Assembly (NCBI RefSeq): GCF_003725295.1
Contig: NZ_QICB01000001.1
Coordinates: forward strand, 62,001 to 126,000
From: Slackia faecicanis
GTDB taxonomy: Bacteria > Actinomycetota > Coriobacteriia > Coriobacteriales > Eggerthellaceae
Direction: 5' to 3'
Length of the DNA stretch: 64,000 nucleotides
In this document: in pieces, positions 55,681-64,000 of the stretch
How positions within the stretch are numbered: position 1 is the first letter of the stretch
How the letters are laid out: each line of letters opens with the position of its first letter
Position numbers and translations under genes: made by a program
Notes under the pieces: generated by a model
The model's database searches: none
Told to the model about the DNA's origin: nothing
What the model saw: the letters and a program-made list of their open reading frames with translations, nothing else

Positions 55681-57021
55681 ATGAATGAATTCGAAAAACA
55701 GACGCGTGGATTCTCCGAGCTCGGCAGCAAGGCGAGCAAGTCGGCCCACGCCTTCGCCTCGTCTCTGTTCGGCGACCCTTTGCGCGACCGCGACGACGAC
55801 CCCGCCGGTCCCTTCGAGCTTTCGGACATGGGCCCGCGCGATTGGGCTATCGATGTCGCGGTGGCCCTGGTCGCGTTCGTGTTCGGGTGCGTGCAGCTGA
55901 TCCTCGCCTCCACCTCGGTGTTTTACGTGGACGGTCCGTTCAGGGAAATGGCGGGCCTGGTCAACATCGTTCCCAACGGATACGCCTACGCCGCGCTCGC
56001 GTTCACGACGTTTCCTCTTGTCCTGCGCCGCGCCGCGCCGTGGCCGACGCTCGCGATCGTGTCGGCGTGCTTTTTCTTCTCGAGCGGATTCATGTCGGGA
56101 TACGCCTTGTCGGCCGTCGGCCCGATCATCGCCGCCTTCACGGTGGCGAGCGAGCTGAGCGGCCGCCATGCGGCGGGGGCGGGCGTCGTCGCGGCGGCGG
56201 TCATGCTCGTGGCGCCCACTCCGCTGCCGAGCGAGACGCTCGCCACCATCATGCGCGTGCAAAACGCCGTGTTCGCCGCCGCCGCGGTGTCGCTCGGGTT
56301 CGCCGTGCGTACGTATCGGGCTTATGCGCGCGAAACCGAGCGCAGGCTCGACGAGGCCGAGCGAAGCCGCGAAGAGCTGGCCGCGCGCCGCGTCGCCGAA
56401 GAGCGCGTGAGGATTGCGCGCGACGTCCACGACATCACGGCCCATTCGTTGTCGGCGGTCGCCATCCAGGCCGCCGCTGCCGAGCGCCTGGTCGACTTGG
56501 ACCCGGCCGCGGCGAAAGAGGCCATTGTCGATATCAGGACGGTTTCCAAGGGCGCGCTCGACGAAATACGCTCCATGATCGGCGTTCTGCGCGGCGACGA
56601 GGCGGCACAGACGGCGCCCGCGGAAGGCACGGAGCGCCTCGAAGACGTGGTTTCCTATCTCGAGCGGGCGGGCCTCGAAGTATCGTGCGCGACGCGCGGC
56701 TACGAAAAGAACGCCGTGCCTGCATTCGTCGACATGGCCTTGTTCGCCCTCGTGCGCGAGGCGGCCACCAACACGGTGCGCCATGCGCATGCGTCGCGCG
56801 TCGATATCACGCTGCGTTCGAGCGGCGCGTCGGCGTCGCTGTCCTACGTCGACGACGGCGTGGGCTTTTCGCAGGCCGACCGCGACGCCGCCGAAGGCCA
56901 CGGCCTGCAGGGCATGGCCGAGCGCATCGAAGCGCTCGGAGGCCGGTTCCGTGCGGTCGGAGAGGGCGGCTGCGCGCTTTCCGCCGAAATTCCCCTGGAA
57001 GGAGTTCGCGATGCTCGATAG
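55681..57021 (+). CDS. Sensor histidine kinase (HisKA_3 family)
   Basis: Membrane sensor of a two-component pair. The 446-residue protein has a ~55-residue cytoplasmic start, about five membrane helices (residues ~58-215), a coiled coil (AYARETERRLDEAERSREEL) and the NarL/DegS-type phosphorylation helix VRIARDVHDITAHSLSAVAI with His. A dimerisation segment and the ATPase domain follow, with VREAATNTVRHAHAS, YVDDGVGF and GHGLQGMAERIEAL. No periplasmic domain is visible, so it may sense membrane state. It overlaps the regulator gene by 11 bases. Confidence 0.93.
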   Translation: MNEFEKQTRGFSELGSKASKSAHAFASSLFGDPLRDRDDDPAGPFELSDMGPRDWAIDVAVALVAFVFGCVQLILASTSVFYVDGPFREMAGLVNIVPNGYAYAALAFTTFPLVLRRAAPWPTLAIVSACFFFSSGFMSGYALSAVGPIIAAFTVASELSGRHAAGAGVVAAAVMLVAPTPLPSETLATIMRVQNAVFAAAAVSLGFAVRTYRAYARETERRLDEAERSREELAARRVAEERVRIARDVHDITAHSLSAVAIQAAAAERLVDLDPAAAKEAIVDIRTVSKGALDEIRSMIGVLRGDEAAQTAPAEGTERLEDVVSYLERAGLEVSCATRGYEKNAVPAFVDMALFALVREAATNTVRHAHASRVDITLRSSGASASLSYVDDGVGFSQADRDAAEGHGLQGMAERIEALGGRFRAVGEGGCALSAEIPLEGVRDAR

Positions 57022-57700
57022 CAAGGCAGGCGCCGCGCCGATCCGCGTGGCCATAGCCGACGATCAGGACCTCGTGCGCAAGGGGTTCCGCCTCATCCTT
57101 TCGTCGTTTCCCGGCATCGAAGTGGTGGGAGAGGCCGTCGACGGCTCCGACGCGGTGGCCCTGGCGCGCAGGATGAGGCCCGACGTCTTGCTGATGGACA
57201 TCCGCATGCCGCGCAAAAACGGCATCGAGGCGACGAAGATCTTGGCGTCGGACCCTGAAACGTCCCAGGTGGCGGTGCTGATCTTGACGACGTTCGATAT
57301 CGACGAATACGTCTACGACGCCCTTGCCGCGGGAGCGAGCGGCTTTCTGCTCAAAGACGTGGAGCCCGACGAGCTGGCGCGTGCCGTGCGCGTGGTGGCC
57401 GCGGGCGACGCGCTGATCGAGCCTTCCGTCACGCGCCGTTTGGTGGAAACCTACGCCGCCTCGCGACGCAAGACGCGCTTCGACGGCTCGGCGGTCGAAG
57501 GCCTCACGGAGCGCGAACGCGAGATTTTGAGTCTGGTGGGGCGCGGCATGAGCAACGACGAGATAGCCGACGAGCTGGTCATTTCCCCCGCAACGGTGCG
57601 CACCCATGTCGGCCGCGTCATGGCGAAGCTCGACGCGCACGACCGAGCCCAGCTGGTGGTGGCGGCTTACGAGAGCGGATTGGTGAAGCCGGGCATGTAG
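57011..57700 (+). CDS. NarL/LuxR-family response regulator
   Basis: Partner of the upstream kinase. Of 229 residues, the receiver domain has IADDQDLVRKGF, the phospho-accepting Asp in DVLLMDIRMPRKNG, and the Lys in ASGFLLKDVEPDEL. The C-terminal helix-turn-helix is LTEREREILSLVGRGMSNDE followed by LVISPATVRTHVGRVMAKL. ATG 57011 (MLDSKAG) overlaps the kinase end and follows GGAAGGAG. Target genes are unknown; no transporter or other obvious effector lies beside it. Confidence 0.94.
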   Translation: MLDSKAGAAPIRVAIADDQDLVRKGFRLILSSFPGIEVVGEAVDGSDAVALARRMRPDVLLMDIRMPRKNGIEATKILASDPETSQVAVLILTTFDIDEYVYDALAAGASGFLLKDVEPDELARAVRVVAAGDALIEPSVTRRLVETYAASRRKTRFDGSAVEGLTEREREILSLVGRGMSNDEIADELVISPATVRTHVGRVMAKLDAHDRAQLVVAAYESGLVKPGM

Positions 57701-57745
57701 CCGCCCGCCCGCGCCGCCGCTTTTCCGGATGTATGGAAGATTCCG

Positions 57746-57784
57746 CGTACGTCCGTTCGTAGTTCCCGTTCTCTGCGCTACAAT
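57746..57784 (+). promoter_or_regulatory. uvrA promoter with candidate LexA/DinR box
   Basis: CGTACGTCCGTTCG (57746-57759), read on the other strand as CGAACGGACGTACG, matches the Gram-positive SOS-box pattern CGAAC-N4-GTTYC except in the right half (GTAC for GTTC). It overlaps a weak -35 (TTCGTA) with -10 TACAAT at 57779-57784, 17-base spacer. LexA repression of uvrA is the expected logic. Confidence 0.6.
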
Positions 57785-57824
57785 CAGCTGTCGCACATAC
57801 CGTATTCGAAGAGAGGTTCGACAA

Positions 57825-60707
57825 GTGGCAAGCGATTCGATCGTGATCAAGGGCGCTCGCGAGCATAATCTCAAAAACGTGAGCGTGACCATCCCTCGCG
57901 ATAAGCTGGCGGTCATCACCGGCCTGTCGGGCAGCGGCAAATCGAGCCTGGCTTTCGATACCATCTATGCGGAAGGCCAGCGCCGTTACGTGGAAAGCCT
58001 GTCGGCCTATGCCCGCCAGTTCCTCGGGCAGATGAACAAGCCCGACCTCGACAGCATCGACGGCCTTTCCCCCGCGGTGGCCATCGACCAGAAAACCACG
58101 TCGAAAAACCCTCGCTCGACGGTGGGAACCACGACTGAAATCTACGATTACCTGCGCCTCCTCTTCGCGCGCATCGGCGTGGCGCATTGCCCGGAGTGCG
58201 GACGCGAAATCAAGAAGCGCACCACCGACCAGGTGACCGACGAGATCCTCGGCCTGGGCGAAGGCAAGCGCGCGCTGATCTTGGCGCCCGTGGTGGTGGG
58301 CCGCAAGGGCGAGCACACGAAGATCATCGCCGACCTGCAGAAAGAGGGCTTTTCGCGCCTGCGCATCGACGGCGAGGTGGTCAAGCTCGGAAACGAGCTC
58401 GTGAAGCTCGACAAGAAATTCAAGCACACGATCGACGTGGTGGTCGACCGCGTGGTGCTCAAGGCGTCGGCGGCGAGCCGCGTGGCCGAATCGGTCGAGG
58501 TGGCCACCAGGCTCGCCGAAGGCCGCGTCGTCGTGCACGTGGTCGACGACGAGGCGCAGGCGGACGACGCCTTGAAGGCGACTCCCGGATTCACGGGCGT
58601 CTCTTCGGCCGACCGCTTCTTCTCGCTCGCGCTGGCGTGCCCCGAACACGGCCACTCGATGGACGAGCTTCAGCCGCGCGACTTCAGCTTCAACGCCCCG
58701 TACGGCGCATGCCCCGATTGCGCGGGCCTCGGCAGCAGGGAAGAAGTCGACCCGAGCCTGCTCGTGCCCGACCCGTCGCTTTCGCTGAACGAAGGCGCCA
58801 TCGCGCCGTTCGCCACCGGAAACTATTACCCGCAGATCCTGCGCGCCGTCTGCCTGCATATGGGCGCCGACCCCGGCACCCCGTGGGAAGACCTACCGAA
58901 AAAGGTCCGCGACGCGTTGCTGTTCGGCATCGAGAAAGAGAAGGTCCGCGTCGATTACGTGACCGTCGACGGCCGCGAGACCTACTGGAACATCGACTGG
59001 GAAGGCGCCTGCGAGGCGGTTCTCGGCCGCTATAAAGACGCGCAGTCCGATTCGCAGCGCGACAAATACGGCAAATACTTCGCCACCATTCCGTGTGCGA
59101 CATGCGGCGGCAAGCGCCTGCGCCCCGAGATCCTCGCCGTCACGGTGGGCGGCAAGAACATCCACGAGGTCTGCGAGATGGCCGCCGTGGATTCGCTGGC
59201 GTTTTTCGACGCGCTCGAATTGAGCGAACGCGAGGCCACGATCGGCGCCGCGATCGTCAAAGAGATCCGCGCGCGTTTGAAGTTCTTGGTGGACGTGGGT
59301 CTGGATTATCTGACCCTCGAACGCGCGACGGCGTCGCTTTCGGGCGGCGAAGCGCAGCGCATCCGCCTTGCCACGCAGATCGGCGCGGGCCTCATGGGCG
59401 TGCTCTACATTCTGGACGAGCCTTCGATCGGCCTGCACCAGCGCGATAACGAGCGCCTGATCGCTACGCTCGAGCACCTGCGCGACCTGGGAAACACGGT
59501 GATCGTGGTCGAACACGACGAAGACACGATCCGCCATGCCGATTACGTCATCGACATGGGTCCCGGCGCAGGCGAGCGCGGCGGCTCGGTGGTCGCCGCG
59601 GGAACGCCCGAGCAGGTGGCTGCGGCCACGGGAAGCTTCACGGCCGATTACCTGTCGGGCCGTCGCCGCATCGAAGCGCCGGCGCAGCGCCGCCGTCCGG
59701 GCCGCGGGTCGGTCAAGCTCGAGGGGGCATCCGAGAACAATCTGAAAAACGTTTCGGTCGAGGTCGAAATCGGCACGCTCACCGTGGTGACGGGCGTCTC
59801 CGGTTCGGGCAAGAGCTCGCTGATCACCGACACCCTCGCCCCGGCTTTGGCGAACCGCATCAACCGCGCGCACCATCGTACGGGCGCCTATCGCAAGCTT
59901 TCCGGCTACGAGGGGCTCGATAAAGTGATCGATATCGACCAGAGCCCTATCGGCCGCACGCCGCGCTCGAACCCCGCGACCTATATCGGCCTGTGGGACG
60001 ACATCCGCGCGTTGTTCGCGAGCACGCAGGAGGCCAAGGCGCGCGGCTATGCGCCCGGGCGCTTCAGCTTCAACGTGAGCGGCGGCCGATGCGAGGCATG
60101 CAAGGGCGACGGCCAGATCAAGATCGAGATGCACTTTCTGCCCGACGTCTACGTGCCGTGCGAGGTGTGCGGCGGCAAGCGTTACAACCGCGAAACGCTG
60201 CAGGTGACCTACCGCGGCAAGAACGTCTACGACGTGCTCGACATGACGGTGGAAGAGGCGCTCGAGTTCTTCAAGAACATCCCCGGCCTGGCGCGCAAGC
60301 TGCAGACGCTGCACGACGTCGGCCTGGGCTATATTCGCTTGGGACAGCCCGCCACCACGCTTTCGGGCGGCGAGGCCCAGCGCGTGAAGCTCGCCAGCGA
60401 ACTGCAGCGTCGCCAGACGGGCAAGACGTTCTATATTCTCGACGAGCCCACCACGGGCCTTCATATGGAAGACGTGCGCCAGCTGCTCGACGTGCTTCAG
60501 CGCCTGGTCGACAAAGGCAATACCGTCTTGGTGGTCGAGCATAACCTCGACGTGGTCAAGTGCGCCGACCGGGTGATCGACCTGGGTCCCGAAGGCGGCG
60601 CCCGCGGCGGAGAAATCGTCGTTTCCGGCACTCCCGAGGAAGTGGCGGCGGCGAAGGACAGCCATACCGGCCGATTCCTCCGTCCTCTTCTGGAGGCGGA
60701 CCGATGA
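57825..60707 (+). CDS. uvrA: Excinuclease ABC subunit A
   Basis: DNA-damage recognition subunit of nucleotide excision repair. The 960-residue protein has two ABC ATPase halves: Walker [21 protein letters not shown] near the N terminus and [19 protein letters not shown] in the second half. Both have signature [13 protein letters not shown]. Zinc modules are [25 protein letters not shown] and [11 protein letters not shown] ... [17 protein letters not shown] 57825 follows GAGAGG; the longer frame includes the promoter. It overlaps the next gene by four bases. Confidence 0.98.
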   Translation: MASDSIVIKGAREHNLKNVSVTIPRDKLAVITGLSGSGKSSLAFDTIYAEGQRRYVESLSAYARQFLGQMNKPDLDSIDGLSPAVAIDQKTTSKNPRSTVGTTTEIYDYLRLLFARIGVAHCPECGREIKKRTTDQVTDEILGLGEGKRALILAPVVVGRKGEHTKIIADLQKEGFSRLRIDGEVVKLGNELVKLDKKFKHTIDVVVDRVVLKASAASRVAESVEVATRLAEGRVVVHVVDDEAQADDALKATPGFTGVSSADRFFSLALACPEHGHSMDELQPRDFSFNAPYGACPDCAGLGSREEVDPSLLVPDPSLSLNEGAIAPFATGNYYPQILRAVCLHMGADPGTPWEDLPKKVRDALLFGIEKEKVRVDYVTVDGRETYWNIDWEGACEAVLGRYKDAQSDSQRDKYGKYFATIPCATCGGKRLRPEILAVTVGGKNIHEVCEMAAVDSLAFFDALELSEREATIGAAIVKEIRARLKFLVDVGLDYLTLERATASLSGGEAQRIRLATQIGAGLMGVLYILDEPSIGLHQRDNERLIATLEHLRDLGNTVIVVEHDEDTIRHADYVIDMGPGAGERGGSVVAAGTPEQVAAATGSFTADYLSGRRRIEAPAQRRRPGRGSVKLEGASENNLKNVSVEVEIGTLTVVTGVSGSGKSSLITDTLAPALANRINRAHHRTGAYRKLSGYEGLDKVIDIDQSPIGRTPRSNPATYIGLWDDIRALFASTQEAKARGYAPGRFSFNVSGGRCEACKGDGQIKIEMHFLPDVYVPCEVCGGKRYNRETLQVTYRGKNVYDVLDMTVEEALEFFKNIPGLARKLQTLHDVGLGYIRLGQPATTLSGGEAQRVKLASELQRRQTGKTFYILDEPTTGLHMEDVRQLLDVLQRLVDKGNTVLVVEHNLDVVKCADRVIDLGPEGGARGGEIVVSGTPEEVAAAKDSHTGRFLRPLLEADR

Positions 60708-61849
60708 GGGCGCGCGACGCGTCCCCGTTGTCGGCGGGCGCAAGTCGCGAAGATCGCAAGGCCGTTTCGAAGGAGCCCTGTGCGACCGAATCCGACGAGC
60801 CTTCGTTTTCCTGCTCGGCCGAAGCGGCTCGCCTGATCGACGCGCGCTCCGCCGCCGCTTCGCGCGCGGCGAAGCAGCACAAGCGCGAGAGGATCGCGCT
60901 CGCGGTGTTCGCCGTTCTGGTTATCGCCGGCTTCGTTCTGCTGACTTCGTACATCTCCAATGCGGGGCGTGGATTGAACGTCGCCGCGACGAGCATCGAC
61001 GACGTCGCGGGCGATATGTCGGGCTATGACGTGGTGATCTTCGACGGAACAGTGCGAAAGGGCGATTCCTCGCTTGTCGCCGACGAGAAATCCGGCGCGC
61101 AGGATAAAGGCATCAAGCCCATTCTGATCCCTTCGGCGTCGGGAAAGACGTCTTCCGAGACGGCCGGGGCATCCGCCGAAGACGAGCAGGCCGACGTGGA
61201 CGAGCAGGTCGAGGACGCGCAGGCTCCGTATCCTGCGGACGAATCGCGTGACGGCGAGATGACGATGGAAGAGGCCAGGGCGGTCTACGAAGGCAAGAAG
61301 GCTTCGGTCATCGAGGTCGATTCGGAGTCGCTGCGCGACTTCGTGAGCGGTCGCATCGTCATGAAGGACGGTCATACGTATGGGTTCTTCAGCATCCCGT
61401 CCGAGATGACCGCCGATTTTGCCATGCCTACCACCACGATGACCAAAACCACCACGACCACCACCATCACGGCGACGGGCGAGTCGGGCGAGGTGGATGA
61501 AAAGACCACTACGCGCGTGAAGAGCGCCTATGGAAGCGTGGCCGAGCTGTTCGCCGCCGTCGACCCCGCGTCGATCGACCTCGCGCTGGTGAATCATATC
61601 GAAGACGTTCTGGCCCGTTTCAAGGCGGCGCGGGTCGACACCGTGGTGGCGTTCACTTCGGACCCCACGCCGTTTTCCGCGGTTTCGGGGGTGGATGCGG
61701 TGATCACGTTCAAAACCTCCGACCGTTTCTCGATGAGCGAGGTCATCGGCGGCACGCTGTATTTCGACGCGCCCGAAGAGGGAAGCGTCGGCGTGCTGAT
61801 GATCGCGCCCGGCAACGTGGCATCGACGAAGGTCCTCACGGAGGAATGA
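60704..61849 (+). CDS. Single-pass membrane protein of unknown function
   Basis: I cannot assign a family. Of 381 residues, there is a ~62-residue cytoplasmic start, one membrane helix (ALAVFAVLVIAGFVLLTSYI) and then an extracytoplasmic region. That region has DMSGYDVVIFDGTV, an acidic linker (ASAEDEQADVDEQVEDAQAP), a Thr-rich stretch (PTTTMTKTTTTTTITATG) and a C-terminal globular part (FKAARVDTVVAFTSD, IGGTLYFDAPEEG). The ATG overlaps the uvrA stop (ATGA), so it is translationally coupled to uvrA. A terminator follows. A link to DNA repair is not implied by the sequence. Confidence 0.8.
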   Translation: MRARDASPLSAGASREDRKAVSKEPCATESDEPSFSCSAEAARLIDARSAAASRAAKQHKRERIALAVFAVLVIAGFVLLTSYISNAGRGLNVAATSIDDVAGDMSGYDVVIFDGTVRKGDSSLVADEKSGAQDKGIKPILIPSASGKTSSETAGASAEDEQADVDEQVEDAQAPYPADESRDGEMTMEEARAVYEGKKASVIEVDSESLRDFVSGRIVMKDGHTYGFFSIPSEMTADFAMPTTTMTKTTTTTTITATGESGEVDEKTTTRVKSAYGSVAELFAAVDPASIDLALVNHIEDVLARFKAARVDTVVAFTSDPTPFSAVSGVDAVITFKTSDRFSMSEVIGGTLYFDAPEEGSVGVLMIAPGNVASTKVLTEE

Positions 61850-61882
61850 CCCGCATCGCGTCTTCCGCCATGCGACGAAGCA

Positions 61883-61931
61883 CCGCCGGCCTATGGGTGA
61901 AAACCCGTTTGGCCGGCGGCGCTTTCTGTTT
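61883..61931 (+). terminator. Terminator of the uvrA unit
   Basis: CCGCCGGCC (61883-61891) pairs perfectly with GGCCGGCGG (61911-61919). Inside it GGGT-GAAA-ACCC forms a second short hairpin. The tail CGCTTTCTGTTT is T-rich but interrupted. Confidence 0.75.
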
Positions 61932-62092
61932 CCAGGCCGTGTCTTTTCCTGCGATTTCGACCCTGCGACGCCGCGCGATGGTATCATGACGCATCTTGCT
62001 TTCGTCCGCTTCGCCTGCCGTTCGCGGCGGGCGCGCCGTCGGGGGCTCAATCGGATTCGGCGGCCCTGCGGGGCCTTGTCGGGAGGAGGAAC

Positions 62093-63925
62093 ATGGGCAT
62101 TGCGGAGGGGTACGCGCGAGCATCGCTTCATAAGCGGCTCGCCGCGCAGTGCAACGATACGGCGCGGCGCCTCGGCGCGACCGCGCGGGGGACGTGTCCG
62201 GTCGATATGACGCGCGCGCAGGTGGGCGTCGCCCACGCGCAGAGCTGCGGAAAGTGCGTTCCGTGCAGGATCGGCCTCGCGAGCGTTTCGAGCATGCTCG
62301 AGGACATCATCGACGGCAAAGCCGATGCGGACGCGCTTGTGCGCCTGCGTGCGCTCGCCGAGCATATCAGGGATACGTCCGATTGCGCCATCGGCTCCCA
62401 GGCCGCCGAGCAGGTTCTCGTGAGCATCGCGGCTTTCCACGACGATTTCGCGCAGCACATGGAGCACGGAAGCTGCCTGCGCAGCTCGTCGCAGGGCGTT
62501 CCGTGCACGGTGTCGTGCCCTGCGCACGTCGACGTTCCAGGCTATATCGCGCTCACGGCCGCGGGCCGTTTCGACGATGCCGTCGAGCTGATCAGGAAGG
62601 ACAACCCGTTCCCTTCGGCCTGCGCCTACGTGTGCGAGCATCCGTGCGAGCAGACGTGCCGGCGCGCCCTTGTGGATGACGCGATCAATATCCGCGGCAT
62701 GAAGCGCTACGCGGTTGACCACGAAACGCGTCCGCGCGCGGCGTCGCGCCTCGAAGACACCGGCAAGAAGGTCGCGATCGTCGGCTCGGGCCCGTCGGGC
62801 CTTTCGGCGGCGTATTACCTCGCGCGCCTCGGCCACGATGTCACGGTGTTCGAGCGCCTCGAAAAGCCGGGCGGCATGCTTCGCTACGGCATTCCGAACT
62901 ATCGCTTTCCGAAAGACATACTGGATGCCGAAATCGCATCGATCGAAGCGGCGGGCGTGAGGATCGTCTGCGGCGTCGACGTGGGCGCCGACCTTCCGAT
63001 CGAAGACGTGCGCCGCGATCACGACGCGCTGTATGTGGCGATCGGCGCGCATGGCGACAAGCGCGTGGGCATCGAAGGCGAGGATGCCGCAGGCGTCGTG
63101 TCGGCGGTCGAGATGTTGCGCGAGGTGGCATCGGGCCGCCGTCCCGACTGGAGCGGCATGGACGTGTGCGTCATCGGCGGCGGCAACGTGGCCATGGACG
63201 CGGCGCGCACGGCCGTGCGCCTGGGCGCGAAAAGCGTCACCGTGGTGTACCGCCGCCGTTCGGCCGATATGACGGCCTTGCCCGAGGAAATCGAAGGCGC
63301 CGTGGCCGACGGCTGCCATATCGCCGAACTGATGGCCCCGCTTCGCATCGAGGCCGACGCCGACGGCCGCGTTTGCGCGCTGCAGGTCCAGCCGCAGGTC
63401 ACGGGCCCCGTTCGCAACGGCAGGCCTTCGCCTGTGCCCGCGCAGCGCCCCGCCGAGTCCATCGCGTGCCAAGCCGTGGTGGTCGCCGTCGGGCAAGAGG
63501 TCCTTTCCGAGCCGTTCGAGCGCGCGGGCCTTTCCTGCGAGCGCAAGACCCTCGTGGTCGACGACGGCCTGCGCTGCATCGACGCCGCGGGCGCGTACGC
63601 AGGGGGCGACTGCATGCGCGGTCCCGCCTCGGCGATCATCGCCATCGCGGACGGCAAGCAGGCGGCGCGCTCGATCGATGCCGACCTGGGCTTCCATCGC
63701 GCGCTTTCGCTCGATATCGAATTCGAACCCGTTTCGCAGCACGACCGCATGCCGTGGGGCCGCGCGGTGCTCGGCGAAAGGTCGGGCGAGCAGCGCCGAC
63801 ACGATTTCGACCTGGTGGAATACGGATTCTCCGAGCAGGAGATGCGCCAGGAGGCGGCGCGCTGCTTGAGTTGCGATCACTTCGGATGCGGAATCCTGCG
63901 CAAGGAAGGAAGGCTTGCATGGTAG
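62093..63925 (+). CDS. NuoF-tail/GltD-type FAD and iron-sulfur oxidoreductase
   Basis: Predicted NAD(P)-linked flavoprotein subunit. The 610-residue product begins with a NuoF C-terminal-like cluster segment (SCGKCVPCRIGLASVSSMLE). A Fer4_20 domain follows (CTVSCPAHVDVPGYIALTAA, CAYVCEHPCEQTCRRALVDD). The FAD domain VAIVGSGPSGLSAAYYLARL is next, then the NAD(P) domain VCVIGGGNVAMDAARTAVRL and a C-terminal RCLSCDHFGCG. The flavoprotein half resembles GltD and NfnB-type subunits; the N-terminal part resembles NuoF/HydB. It overlaps the next gene by seven bases, so they form one complex. No glutamate synthase large subunit is seen. Confidence 0.88.
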   Translation: MGIAEGYARASLHKRLAAQCNDTARRLGATARGTCPVDMTRAQVGVAHAQSCGKCVPCRIGLASVSSMLEDIIDGKADADALVRLRALAEHIRDTSDCAIGSQAAEQVLVSIAAFHDDFAQHMEHGSCLRSSSQGVPCTVSCPAHVDVPGYIALTAAGRFDDAVELIRKDNPFPSACAYVCEHPCEQTCRRALVDDAINIRGMKRYAVDHETRPRAASRLEDTGKKVAIVGSGPSGLSAAYYLARLGHDVTVFERLEKPGGMLRYGIPNYRFPKDILDAEIASIEAAGVRIVCGVDVGADLPIEDVRRDHDALYVAIGAHGDKRVGIEGEDAAGVVSAVEMLREVASGRRPDWSGMDVCVIGGGNVAMDAARTAVRLGAKSVTVVYRRRSADMTALPEEIEGAVADGCHIAELMAPLRIEADADGRVCALQVQPQVTGPVRNGRPSPVPAQRPAESIACQAVVVAVGQEVLSEPFERAGLSCERKTLVVDDGLRCIDAAGAYAGGDCMRGPASAIIAIADGKQAARSIDADLGFHRALSLDIEFEPVSQHDRMPWGRAVLGERSGEQRRHDFDLVEYGFSEQEMRQEAARCLSCDHFGCGILRKEGRLAW

Positions 63926-64000
63926 AGGAGAACCCCATAGCGCGCGGCTGCGGCGAAACCGTCCGCGTCGTCATCGACGGCGTCGAAACGGATGCGCCGC
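63919..64000 (+). CDS. Start of a redox subunit, cut by window edge
   Basis: Only 27 codons are inside the window. The ATG at 63919 follows AAGGAAGGAAGG and overlaps the upstream stop. The translation runs from VEENPIARGCGETVRVVIDG into VETDAP. The VRVVIDGVE strand fits the first beta strand of a [2Fe-2S] ferredoxin domain found at the N terminus of [FeFe]-hydrogenase HydA, NuoG or formate dehydrogenase subunits. With the upstream flavoprotein, a hydrogenase is the favoured guess, but the evidence is thin. Confidence 0.6.
   Translation, partial: MVEENPIARGCGETVRVVIDGVETDAP

Noticed and set aside
60497-63880. A 1127-codon open frame on the - strand opposite uvrA and the flavoprotein
   Set aside because: Same cause: Arg/His/Asp-rich translation with no domain, opposite genes with clear motifs.

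Overview
The window is a stretch of ordinary chromosome from a high-GC Gram-positive bacterium. The best inference is an anaerobic Coriobacteriia member, probably Eggerthellaceae and perhaps close to Slackia, Eggerthella or Adlercreutzia. The reasons are the actinobacterial integration host factor (mIHF), strong GC bias at third codon positions, folate-dependent TrmFO, PyrR with PyrK-dependent (class 1B) dihydroorotate dehydrogenase, HrcA/CIRCE control, oxygen-sensitive iron-sulfur and radical-SAM enzymes, and a hydrogenase-type flavoprotein at the right edge. No phage, insertion sequence, CRISPR array or other clear mobile DNA was seen. Almost every gene is on the + strand; only one is on the - strand.

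Layout. 1-6.3 kb: obg (5' end cut by the window), proB-proA (proline), nadD (NAD), yqeK, rsfS, mtnN. 6.5-9.5 kb: a lipid/diacylglycerol-kinase-like protein and an NhaP-type antiporter. 9.67 kb: tRNA-Leu(UAG). 9.8-13.4 kb: tig-clpP-clpX (folding and proteolysis). 13.4-19.8 kb: valS, a zinc-ribbon membrane protein, thrS without a normal TGS domain, recO. 20-22.4 kb: an orphan [NiFe]-hydrogenase maturation protease, a small membrane protein, and a convergent membrane protein with a shared bidirectional terminator. 22.6-28.2 kb: the pyrimidine cluster pyrR-pyrB-pyrC-pyrK-pyrD-pyrF behind a PyrR attenuator. 28.6-31.2 kb: mihF-gmk-rpoZ and thiI. 31.3-35.2 kb: competence genes comEA-comEC with holA. 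35.3-41.8 kb: rpsT, ysxC, lepA, a flavodoxin/ferredoxin fusion, hemW, dus. 41.9-42.7 kb: an AT-richer spacer with a perfect 17-bp inverted repeat and an unrecognised gene. 42.8-48.6 kb: hrcA-dnaJ, mtaB-dgkA-rsmE, a degenerate GC-rich repeat patch, ybeY. 48.6-55.6 kb: rplS, rnhB, yraN, comM, dprA, trmFO, xerC. 55.7-57.7 kb: a two-component system. 57.8-61.8 kb: uvrA with a translationally coupled membrane-anchored protein. 62.1-64 kb: a NuoF-tail/GltD-type flavoprotein and the first codons of a partner that is probably a hydrogenase or other redox subunit.

The main themes are translation and ribosome quality (obg, rsfS, rpsT, rplS, lepA, rsmE, ybeY, tRNA modification by thiI, dus, mtaB and trmFO), protein homeostasis (tig, clpPX, hrcA-dnaJ), de novo pyrimidine synthesis, and DNA uptake and processing (comEA, comEC, comM, dprA, recO). 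I found no clearly new multi-gene system. The most noteworthy signals are the TGS-less ThrRS, the long Ala/Lys/Glu tails on S20 and trigger factor, structured leaders before rpsT, clpP and rplS, the 17-bp inverted repeat beside an orphan gene, the repeat patch before ybeY, and the redox module at the right edge. Several starts were moved from the longest open frame to a codon preceded by a Shine-Dalgarno (SD) sequence; the reason is given in each entry.
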